64,000 nucleotides of DNA, taken from NCBI RefSeq assembly GCF_012848175.1, contig NZ_CP051651.1, positions 1,488,001 to 1,552,000 of the forward strand. Reading direction: 5' to 3'. This DNA comes from Xanthomonas campestris pv. badrii (GTDB taxonomy: Bacteria > Pseudomonadota > Gammaproteobacteria > Xanthomonadales > Xanthomonadaceae). The notes below the pieces were generated by a model that saw only the letters and a program-made list of their open reading frames with translations, searched no databases and was not told where the DNA came from. The position numbers were made by a program, and so were the translations under genes. Positions 21,227-29,022 of this stretch are shown here, one piece after another. Every line of letters begins with the position of its first letter. Positions within the stretch are counted from its first letter, which is position 1.

Positions 21227-21763
21227 TCACTGTTCGGCGGTGGCATAGCGCTCGGGCGCTGGATGCACATGGCCGCATTGCGTGCAGGTCCGCAGCGCCA
21301 GCGAGCGATAGAAGTGATCGAACACCGGCGGGAAATCGGTTTCGATATTGCGCAGCGGGAACATCGCCTCATACAGCTGGTGATTGCATTGCGGGCAATA
21401 CCACTGCAGCCCATCGTGCTCGTGCGGCAGGCGCTCGCGCTCGATCACCAGACCCACCGAACCGGCGGCGCGCTGTGGCGAATGCGGCACTTTGGGCGGC
21501 AGCAGGAAGATCTCGCCGGCGCGGATCGGGATGTCGCGTGCTACGCCGTCGTCCTGCACCTTCAGCACCATCTCGCCTTCCAGCTGGAAGAACCACTCCG
21601 GGCCTTCGTCGTAGTGATAGTCGGTGCGCGCATTCGGCCCACCGACGATCATGATGATGAAGCCGTCCTGCTGGATGCACTTATTGCCCACCGGCGGCTT
21701 GAGCAGGTGGCGGTGTTGCTCGATCCAGGCGTGCAGATTGATCGGCGGGATCAGCATCGGCAT
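21227..21763 (-). CDS. nbaC: 3-hydroxyanthranilate 3,4-dioxygenase
   Basis: A 178-residue cupin that opens 3-hydroxyanthranilate to 2-amino-3-carboxymuconate semialdehyde, which closes to quinolinate. Iron ligands H50, E56 and H94 and substrate Arg46 are present. The C-terminal rubredoxin-like site of the bacterial enzyme is intact with C123, C126, C160 and C163 (YCPQC, CTQCG). It is the first gene of the run that continues into FUSC, kynU and kmo, 124 nt upstream of FUSC. Confidence 0.95.
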   Translation of the reverse strand: MPMLIPPINLHAWIEQHRHLLKPPVGNKCIQQDGFIIMIVGGPNARTDYHYDEGPEWFFQLEGEMVLKVQDDGVARDIPIRAGEIFLLPPKVPHSPQRAAGSVGLVIERERLPHEHDGLQWYCPQCNHQLYEAMFPLRNIETDFPPVFDHFYRSLALRTCTQCGHVHPAPERYATAEQ

Positions 21764-21795
21764 TTCTCGACAGAAAGATGCGCAGCATAGCCAAC

Positions 21796-21819
21796 CCGCG
21801 GCGCCGAGGGGCGCCGCGG
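21796..21819 (-). terminator. GC-rich hairpin between carbonic anhydrase and haaO
   Basis: A 10-bp perfect stem (ccgcggcgcc / ggcgccgcgg) with a 4-nt loop lies 24 bp past the carbonic anhydrase stop and upstream of haaO. No clear U-run follows, so it may be a Rho-aided terminator or part of the haaO leader. Confidence 0.45.
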
Positions 21820-21842
21820 TGGCTCAGGCGTGCGGCGGTGAG

Positions 21843-22505
21843 TCAGCGTTCGGCGTGGTCGGCCTGGATCTGCGCCAACGCGGCGTCGTAACGCTCCTGC
21901 AACAGCTCCGGGCGATCGATCGACATGCCCAGATCATGCGCACGGCCATCGCGCAGGCTGTAGACCCAGCCGTGCACGCACAGCGCCTGACCGCGGTCCC
22001 AGGCATCGCGCACGATGGTGGTGCGGCAGACATTGACCACCTGTTCCAGCACATTGAGTTCGCACAGGCGCGCGTGCTGCACCGGCAGGTCGCCGGCGTC
22101 GTGCAGGCAGGTTTCGTGCTTGTCGGCCACATCGGTGACGTGGCGGATCCAGTTGTCCACCAGGCCCATGCGCTTCTGGGTGAGGCTGGCGAACACGCCG
22201 CCGCAGCCGTAGTGGCCCACCACCAGGATGTGCTTGACCTTGAGCACGTCGACCGCGAACTGGATCACCGACAGGCAATTCAGATCGGTGTGCACCACCA
22301 CGTTGGCGATGTTGCGATGGACGAACACCTCGCCCGGCGCCATGTCGATGATCTGGTTGGCCGGCACGCGCGAATCCGAGCAGCCGATCCAAAGATACTC
22401 GGGCGTCTGCTGGGTGGACAGCTTGGCAAAGAATTCCGGGTCTTCGCGGCGGATACGCTCGGACCAGGCGCGGTTGTTTTCAAGCAGATGGTTGAGCTCG
22501 TTCAT
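21843..22505 (-). CDS. can: Beta-class carbonic anhydrase
   Basis: A 220-residue zinc enzyme interconverting CO2 and bicarbonate. The Zn ligands fall exactly at C42, D44 (WIGCSDSRVPA), H98 and C101 (VVGHYGCGGV), the same numbering as E. coli Can. It therefore probably shows the Asp-gated type II site. The 568-bp gap upstream may contain its promoter. Expression could continue into the kynurenine genes, but a hairpin separates them. Confidence 0.94.
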   Translation of the reverse strand: MNELNHLLENNRAWSERIRREDPEFFAKLSTQQTPEYLWIGCSDSRVPANQIIDMAPGEVFVHRNIANVVVHTDLNCLSVIQFAVDVLKVKHILVVGHYGCGGVFASLTQKRMGLVDNWIRHVTDVADKHETCLHDAGDLPVQHARLCELNVLEQVVNVCRTTIVRDAWDRGQALCVHGWVYSLRDGRAHDLGMSIDRPELLQERYDAALAQIQADHAER

Positions 22506-23073
22506 GGGGTCAGTATTCCAGAAAACGCGGTCGTGGTGGCTCCTGATGGAGGCCGGAATGAATCAGCTTTCAGCCTCGGTAGTATCGGCAAACGGCGGAT
22601 GTCCAGCCATTGCATCGATGCGGGCACTGGCGCCGCAGATCGACTCGACCGGTGGTGCCGATAGCTGACGTCAACCATCCAGCAGCCTCGCGGGATCTCC
22701 ATGCCGCCGTACGCTTTTGCACGCGCTGAAAATCGGCGATCAATGAGGCGAATGTCCGCGTGGCGTGCTTTGGTTTGATGGCATTGCGTTGAAGCAGTGG
22801 CCGCTTCATCCGTTCGTGGACGTGCCACTGTCCGGTCTCGGCACGGTGCCGTGAGGTCGCTGCTGTCAGACGCCGATGCCCGTGCGGTGGCCGAGCGGCT
22901 GGCTACCGATGTGGCCGCCTTGCAGACAGATCTCTGTCGGCGGTCTCGGTGCCGTCGGCGATTCATCTTCATCATAGGCCTGGCTGCCGTTCTGGTGACT
23001 GCTACAAGTGGCGTGCCGAGCAGTGGCTTGATCGGACTTTCCATGCCGTTCAACTTCCTATTGGAGCTTTCCC
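22506..23073. other. 568-bp intergenic region without a convincing gene
   Basis: I see no tRNA, repeat or complete gene here. A plus-strand reading frame from 22797 encodes an amphipathic stretch (SLLSDADARAVAERLATDVAALQ) followed by a basic patch and a hydrophobic run (FIFIIGLAAVLVTATSG). It runs 110 bp into the next gene in another frame, so it may be a gene relic or chance. Confidence 0.4.
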
Positions 23074-23811
23074 ATGTCTGGTCAAGGTCAACGTCACATC
23101 TTCCGCGTCACCTGGGCATTGGTCTTTTGTCTTTCGCTGACTGCAGTACAGGCTGCTCCGGCTGGCGGCATTCCGGCCGGTGACTGGCGCGGTATCCTGC
23201 CCGCCAACGGCGGCGCCGGCCCGGTCTATGTCCGCCTGAGCGGGCGCGCGGCGGGAGCCGACGGCATACAGACGGCGGACTTGCGGTTTGGTCCTCCTTT
23301 CAATTGCGCGCTTGAGCTACGCGCGCAGCCGGACGGCTATGCGCTGTCGTCGCGCAATGGCGGCAGGTTTTGCGATGCGCTGGCCGGCGGGCGTGCCCAG
23401 CTTCAGGTGTCCGATGGTGCAAGCTCCGGCATGCAACTCACGCTGCCAGGCAGCGACTCGCCATTGATCGTTGTCCTGGACCAGAGCAGCGCAGGGCTGG
23501 CCGAAGCCGGGCGCTGGCGCGGGGCGGGCCTGATCTCCGCACAACTGGAGATCGTGGCGACCACAGTCCGCCCGGGAGACGTGCTCGGTCGCCTGCGCTA
23601 CGGCGCCCCTCGCGACTGCCAAGTGGAATTGCGCTATGCCGGGCGTTCGGCAGACGCGTTGAATGCCTGGATCGTGGCCAACGATAGGGGCTATTGCCGT
23701 CAGCTCAGCGATGGCCAGGCCAGTCTGCGGATCCGTGCCGATGGCAGTGCAGAGCTTGCGCTTGTTGTCAGAGGTCAGCGCGATACGACGCTGTTCGAGC
23801 GGATGCCCTGA
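23074..23811 (+). CDS. Secreted protein with two tandem repeats, function unknown
   Basis: A 245-residue protein with a signal peptide (basic start, hydrophobic 12-25, cleavage near VQAAPA). The mature part is two similar domains: residues 37-125 start GDWRG and residues 146-234 start GRWRG. Each runs through V/L-R-x-G-strand repeats to a cysteine pair (C78/C100 and C182/C208) and ends in a beta strand (MQLTLPG, AELALVVRG). I do not recognise the family. The cysteines suggest one disulfide per repeat in the periplasm or outside. TTGGAG lies just before the ATG. Confidence 0.72.
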   Translation: MSGQGQRHIFRVTWALVFCLSLTAVQAAPAGGIPAGDWRGILPANGGAGPVYVRLSGRAAGADGIQTADLRFGPPFNCALELRAQPDGYALSSRNGGRFCDALAGGRAQLQVSDGASSGMQLTLPGSDSPLIVVLDQSSAGLAEAGRWRGAGLISAQLEIVATTVRPGDVLGRLRYGAPRDCQVELRYAGRSADALNAWIVANDRGYCRQLSDGQASLRIRADGSAELALVVRGQRDTTLFERMP

Positions 23812-24059
23812 GGCGGTTGCAAGGGGGCGTCTGCCAGTTGAGGATATTTCCTCAGGCAGCACGCTGGGCTGCAATGTGATGGTCATTCTGGCCTGTGCCG
23901 GACTCGGCGCAGGGGCGGCGCATCTAGGCTCAGTGCGGTACAGTTCGCCACGGCCCCGGTTGAACCTGCGTACCACGCGCTGGACGCACGTATCCGTCGC
24001 GGCAGCGCATCGCCATCTGCACCATTGCGAACACCAGCATCTGACGATGGCTACATCAG

Positions 24060-24317
24060 TCAGGTGGGCGACACATAGGCGTGCGGCCCGTGCACCACGA
24101 TCACCGCATCGCCAGGGGCGCGGGCCTGCGGATCGGGGCGTGCCCAATGGCCTTCGATGGCGATGGCCTCGCCCTCGCGGTGGTACAGCACCGGCAGGTG
24201 CGAGATGGCCGGCGCTCCGTCCTCGCCCTGGCTGATCAGGGTGACGAACGCGTCGCGTGCCGGCAGCCAGTCCAGCAGCGCCAGATCGGTCTGTGCGAAG
24301 GCGCGCGGCGCGTACCT
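24060..24317 (-). pseudogene. Truncated PaiB-like FMN-binding protein lacking a start codon
   Basis: From 24317 the minus strand reads 85 codons: RYAPRAFAQTDLALLDWL, then AFVTLISQGEDGAPAISHLPVL, GHWARPDPQ, and VIVVHGPHAYVSPT, then TGA. This is the N-terminal part of PaiB-family FMN-binding regulators, which usually begin MYxPxxF and go on about 200 residues past SPxWY. The position of the expected ATG is AGG, and the protein ends exactly at the SPT motif. It starts 1 nt after the stop of the upstream small gene. The remaining bases up to 23812 show nothing recognisable. Confidence 0.72.
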
Positions 24318-24318
24318 C

Positions 24319-24645
24319 TCAGGCGCGGCCGCCCATGCTGATCACCATGCGTTCGCGCAGGTCGGCATCGTCGCTGCCCTGCGGCGGCGAAATCTCGTGC
24401 AGTGAAAATCCGCGGACCAGCGCGTCTTCTTCGTCCAGCCCGTCCAGTGCGACAAATTCCGCGTCGAACAGTGCGGCGCGCGCGCTGTCTTCGCTGTCGT
24501 AGGGCAGCGTCTTGCCATCGCTGTCCAGCACTTCGGCGGTGCCGGCGGCCTTGATGCGCAGGCGTGCCCAGATCAGGGTGCGGCCGATGGTGGCCAGCCA
24601 CCATTGGTCGCGGTCGAGGTCGGTATCGGGTGCAGCGTGAGTCAT
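24319..24645 (-). CDS. Conserved hypothetical acidic protein
   Basis: A 108-residue soluble acidic protein (MTHAAPDTDLDRDQWWLATIG... ending MVISMGGRA) with no signal or membrane segment and no domain I recognise. It is the third of three tiny genes behind asnS that overlap each other by 4 nt (ATGA-type). This strongly suggests one transcript and translational coupling with the two small membrane proteins upstream. An upstream in-frame extension to 24927 exists, but it would overlap the preceding gene completely. Confidence 0.6.
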   Translation of the reverse strand: MTHAAPDTDLDRDQWWLATIGRTLIWARLRIKAAGTAEVLDSDGKTLPYDSEDSARAALFDAEFVALDGLDEEDALVRGFSLHEISPPQGSDDADLRERMVISMGGRA

Positions 24646-24947
24646 GTCAGAACCTTGGAGAGCAGCCCGAGCAGGGCCGCCATGCCCAGGCCGAAAAAGA
24701 TGGTGAGCAGCGAGAGCCAGGCGGGCGTGGCCAACCCGGACAGCGCACTGTCGCGGTAGCTGCGGTAATGGCGCGCCAGCAACCAGCGCAACGCCACGGG
24801 GCTGACGAAGGCCGGGTCGCCGAAGCTGGCCAATGCCTCCGGATGGCGGTCGCGCAGGTGCACCAGGGTCAGCGGCCAGAAGATCAGCAGCGCGGTCAAA
24901 CCTGCGACGGCCAGGCCGACGAAGCACAGGGCGAAGAACAGGATCAT
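24642..24947 (-). CDS. Small two-helix membrane protein, function unknown
   Basis: A 101-residue protein with two predicted membrane helices: residues 1-25 (ILFFALCFVGLAVAGL...) and 76-98 (AWLSLLTIFFGLGMAALLGLL), joined by a basic loop (LRDRHPEALASFGDPAF...RHYRSYRD). I recognise no family. The start overlaps the stop of the upstream small gene by 4 nt, and its own stop overlaps the next start. ATG at 24947 is chosen; a longer in-frame version from 25067 would overlap the upstream gene in another frame. Confidence 0.6.
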   Translation of the reverse strand: MILFFALCFVGLAVAGLTALLIFWPLTLVHLRDRHPEALASFGDPAFVSPVALRWLLARHYRSYRDSALSGLATPAWLSLLTIFFGLGMAALLGLLSKVLT

Positions 24948-25201
24948 GCGGCCGCCAGCATCAGGAAACGTTTCGGGAGTACCGCGCCAATGATCAGCGC
25001 GGCAATGGCCCAGCGCATCGGAGCCGTGGCATGCCGGGTAGCGGCGCGCGCGGTGTTGGTCTGCCACCAGCGTTGCGGGTCGAGCTGGTGCGACGCCAGC
25101 CGCGCCAGCAACACGCGACGTATCGCTGTCAGCCCGCCCGTGATCCCCGCCAGCCCGAAGGCCAGCGATTGGAGTAAGGGAATGGCGGCCGGCACGCTCA
25201 C
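24944..25201 (-). CDS. Small hypothetical membrane protein behind asnS
   Basis: An 85-residue protein from GTG at 25201 (MSVPAAIPLLQSLAFGLAG...), with hydrophobic stretches at about 5-22 and 66-83 around a basic middle (RRVLLARLASHQLDPQRWWQ). No family is recognised. An ATG at 25228 would give 94 residues and overlap the end of asnS by 26 nt; the GTG is preferred because it follows the asnS stop directly (TGAGGTGAG). It is first of three overlapping small genes. Confidence 0.5.
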   Translation of the reverse strand: MSVPAAIPLLQSLAFGLAGITGGLTAIRRVLLARLASHQLDPQRWWQTNTARAATRHATAPMRWAIAALIIGAVLPKRFLMLAAA

Positions 25202-25202
25202 C

Positions 25203-26597
<1,395 letters not shown>

Positions 26598-26802
26598 GAC
26601 TATTCCCGCCGTTACGATCTTGAATGACCTGCGAGTTTACTGGCTGCGGGCGCGCCGGCGCGAGCATCTGAATGGCGTGCCGGCGGTGTGCGCTTGTCGC
26701 AGGCGCACACCGCCCCCATCTATCGCAGACATCGCTGCCCGGCGTCCCGCCTGGGTGTTGCGGTCTCGCTATACTTGTCACCATCCGTTTTGGAGTGCCC
26801 TC

Positions 26803-27141
26803 ATGGCCGTCAGTCTCACCCCCGCCGCGCTGGAGCGCGTGCAGCGTTTCGTGCAGCAGACCCCGGGTGCGCTGGGCCTGCGCTTTGGCGTGACCAAGAC
26901 CGGCTGCTCCGGCTGGGGCCACATCACCGATCTGGCGCGCGAGCAGCGCGATGACGACGCGGTGTTCGAGCAGGGCGGGGTGCAGATCTTCGTCGACCCG
27001 GTCAGCCTTCCGCTGGTCGATGGCACCTGCATCGATTTCGGCAAGCACGGCCTGAGCGAGACGTTCACCTTCAGCAATCCCAACGCGACCGCCGAGTGCG
27101 GCTGCGGCGAGAGCTTCACCACGGCAGAGGAGCACCGCTGA
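26803..27141 (+). CDS. IscA/ErpA-type iron-sulfur cluster assembly protein
   Basis: A 112-residue A-type Fe-S carrier with the three conserved cysteines C35 (TGCSGWGH) and C99/C101 (ECGCGESF). Residues 22-35 and the FVDPVSLPLVDGTCIDF stretch match IscA. It has Trp in place of the usual aromatic F/Y after GCSG, and an extra Cys76 near the loop. It stands alone, outside an isc or suf cluster, so the exact paralogue (IscA, ErpA or SufA) cannot be assigned. Confidence 0.88.
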   Translation: MAVSLTPAALERVQRFVQQTPGALGLRFGVTKTGCSGWGHITDLAREQRDDDAVFEQGGVQIFVDPVSLPLVDGTCIDFGKHGLSETFTFSNPNATAECGCGESFTTAEEHR

Positions 27142-27300
27142 GGCGCACCTCCCTTCTCCCGTCGGGACATTGTCCCCCTTCATGGGGGAGAAGGTGCCCC
27201 GAAGGGGCGGATGAGGGTACGGGCGAAGCCTCGTGGAGTTGAACGACGCGAGAGGCTTCGCCCGTACCTTCACCCCAACCCCTCTCCCGCAGGGGGAGGG
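27142..27300. repeat. Imperfect inverted-repeat element with perfect 16-bp inner arms
   Basis: Between iscA-like and rpsF, GTACGGGCGAAGCCTC (27217-27232) is repeated inverted at 27252-27267 with a 19-nt loop. Outer arms (gggggagaaggtgcccc..., ...cccctctcccgcagggggagggg) continue the symmetry imperfectly. The outer CCCCTCTCCCGC core also appears at 33363-33768, which suggests a dispersed non-coding element. Confidence 0.7.
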
Positions 27301-27435
27301 GCTCGAACGCCTGCGAGGACGTCGCGTCCGTAGGCTGACTGCCGGCGAGGTCAGGTTGCGGCCAACTGCCTGGCCTGCCATACTTTCCCGCTTCCTGCCC
27401 GGGTCTCGGGTGGGATCCCTTGCTCCACCAGCCGC

Positions 27436-27465
27436 TTGTGCGGACTTCCGGGGAGCTGTCCGGCC
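27436..27465 (+). promoter_or_regulatory. Candidate structured rpsF leader
   Basis: About 30 nt of the 5' leader before rpsF can fold as CGGAC / GTCCG around an inner G-rich loop containing CCGGGG. S6:S18 autoregulatory leaders in other bacteria use a hairpin with a CCG bulge. The resemblance is loose and unverified. Confidence 0.3.
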
Positions 27466-27495
27466 CACGTGGCCACATCCGAAAGGTAAAACAAC

Positions 27496-27927
27496 ATGAG
27501 TCGTCATTACGAAGTCGTGTTCCTGGTCCATCCGGACCAGAGCGAGCAGGTCCCGGCCATGATCGAGCGCTACAAGTCGCTGATCGAGGGCGGTAACGGC
27601 ACCATCCACCGTCTGGAAGACTGGGGCCGTCGTCAGCTGGCCTACCCGATCCAGAACCTGGTGAAGGCGCACTACGTGCTGCTCAACATCGAAGTGGACC
27701 AGGCCGTGCTGAGCGAGCTGGTGGAAAGCTTCCGCTTCAACGATGCGGTGCTGCGTCACCTGGTCGTCAAGCGTGATGGCGCCGACACCGAGCAGTCGCT
27801 GATCATGAAGAGCAAGGACGAGAAGGGCGACAAGCCCGAGCGTAGCGAGCGTCGTCGTCGTGACGACGAAGAGGGCGAAGCCCCCGCCGCCAACGATAAC
27901 GACGGCGACAACGCCGAAGCCGCTTAA
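27496..27927 (+). CDS. rpsF: 30S ribosomal protein S6
   Basis: A 143-residue S6 of the small subunit platform. The fold core is [34 protein letters not shown] strand-helix, [26 protein letters not shown], and a strand RHLVVKRDG. The C-terminal tail beyond residue about 100 is highly charged ([24 protein letters not shown]...), as in S6 proteins that are trimmed or glutamylated in other bacteria. First gene of rpsF-rpsR-rplI; 12 nt separate it from rpsR. GAAAGG precedes the start. Confidence 0.97.
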   Translation: MSRHYEVVFLVHPDQSEQVPAMIERYKSLIEGGNGTIHRLEDWGRRQLAYPIQNLVKAHYVLLNIEVDQAVLSELVESFRFNDAVLRHLVVKRDGADTEQSLIMKSKDEKGDKPERSERRRRDDEEGEAPAANDNDGDNAEAA

Positions 27928-27938
27928 GGAGCGCTGTC

Positions 27939-28169
27939 ATGTCCAAGTTCTTCCGTCGTCGCAAGTTCTGCAAGTTCACCGCCGAGGGCGTCAAGGAGAT
28001 CGATTACAAGGATCTCAACACCCTGCGTCAGTACCTCACCGAGAACGGCAAGATCGTGCCGAGCCGCGTGACCGGTACCAAGTCCAAGTACCAGCGCCAG
28101 CTGGCCACGGCCGTCAAGCGCGCGCGTTTCCTGGCGCTGATCCCGTACACGGACAACCACGACGTTTGA
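27939..28169 (+). CDS. rpsR: 30S ribosomal protein S18
   Basis: A 76-residue S18, the S6 partner on the 30S platform. [52 protein letters not shown] and [17 protein letters not shown] are the family blocks. It ends 192 nt before rplI. No priB lies between rpsF and rpsR. Confidence 0.97.
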   Translation: MSKFFRRRKFCKFTAEGVKEIDYKDLNTLRQYLTENGKIVPSRVTGTKSKYQRQLATAVKRARFLALIPYTDNHDV

Positions 28170-28195
28170 TCGGTGATGTGAGTCCCTCACAAAAG

Positions 28196-28215
28196 CCCGC
28201 ACATCCATGTGCGGG
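28196..28215 (+). terminator. Hairpin in the rpsR-rplI spacer
   Basis: cccgcacat / atgtgcggg forms a compact stem 27 nt past the rpsR stop, followed by taataaata. It lacks a pure T-run, so it may be a weak terminator or attenuator that lowers rplI relative to rpsF-rpsR. Heptad repeats (aatcccgattcccga) follow at 28265-28295. Confidence 0.5.
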
Positions 28216-28264
28216 TAATAAATATAGAGGTCGGTCATTCGAGATGCGGTGTTGATCGTGCTGT

Positions 28265-28295
28265 TGCGATTCCCAAATCCCGATTCCCGAATCCC
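28265..28295. repeat. Heptad repeat cluster (AATCCCG-type)
   Basis: Four successive units of the form attccca/aatcccg lie between rpsR and rplI, the same unit as at 47150 and 57834. Confidence 0.65.
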
Positions 28296-28361
28296 GTCTT
28301 TTCGGACAGCAAACGTTGCGTCGGCCAAAGCGCCGGCGCTAACGAATAACGGAGTACCACC

Positions 28362-28811
28362 ATGGATCTGATTCTTCTGCAGAAAGTGACCAACCTGGGC
28401 AACCTGGGCGACAAGGTCAGCGTCAAGCCGGGCTACGGCCGCAACTTCCTCGTGCCGCAGGGCAAGGCCGTGCCGGCCACCGCTGCGAACGTCGAGGCGT
28501 TCGAAGCCAAGCGCGCCGAGTACGAAGCCAAGGCCAACACCATCCTGGCCGATGCACAGGGCCGCGCCGCCAAGTTCGAAGGCGCCAGCGTCACCATCGG
28601 CGCGCATGCATCGACCGAAGGCAAGCTATACGGTTCGGTTGGCCCGCGCGACATCGCCGAGGCCTTCACCGCCGCCGGCCTGCCGCTGGAAAAGAGCGAA
28701 GTGATCCTGGGCGAAGGCGCATTCCGCAATGTCGGCGAGTACGACGTTGTGCTGCACCTGCACGCCGATGTGGAAACCTCGGTCAAGGTCATCGTCGAAT
28801 CCGACGCCTGA
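28362..28811 (+). CDS. rplI: 50S ribosomal protein L9
   Basis: A 149-residue L9: N-terminal rRNA-binding domain [36 protein letters not shown], a long central helix ([18 protein letters not shown]...), and the C-terminal domain. The intergenic spacing to rpsR is unusually wide (192 nt) for this operon and contains a hairpin and heptad repeats, so rplI may have its own promoter there. A strong terminator follows. Confidence 0.97.
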   Translation: MDLILLQKVTNLGNLGDKVSVKPGYGRNFLVPQGKAVPATAANVEAFEAKRAEYEAKANTILADAQGRAAKFEGASVTIGAHASTEGKLYGSVGPRDIAEAFTAAGLPLEKSEVILGEGAFRNVGEYDVVLHLHADVETSVKVIVESDA

Positions 28812-28831
28812 TCCTTGCTGCATGTGTGAAG

Positions 28832-28866
28832 CGAAGGGCGCCTTGTTAGGCGCCCTTCGTCTTTTA
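28832..28866 (+). terminator. Rho-independent terminator of the rpsF-rpsR-rplI operon
   Basis: An 11-bp perfect stem (cgaagggcgcc / ggcgcccttcg), a 6-nt loop (ttgtta), then tctttta, 21 bp after the rplI stop. Confidence 0.9.
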
Positions 28867-29022
28867 CAGCCAGCCGCAGCGTAGCGACGGCGCCCGTTAT
28901 ACTCATGCCCCATTGTCGGTTCCACAGCCTGCAGATCTTGTCGATCAAGGGCTTGGGTGCCGGCTTCACAGGAAAAGCGCCTGCCGGCTGTGTCCGCGCG
29001 GTGCCCGGAACCCGCCCTTCCC

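Noticed and set aside
21624..22664. A 346-codon plus-strand frame over the carbonic anhydrase gene
   Set aside because: Antisense to can; the end of the frame in the spacer has no family match.
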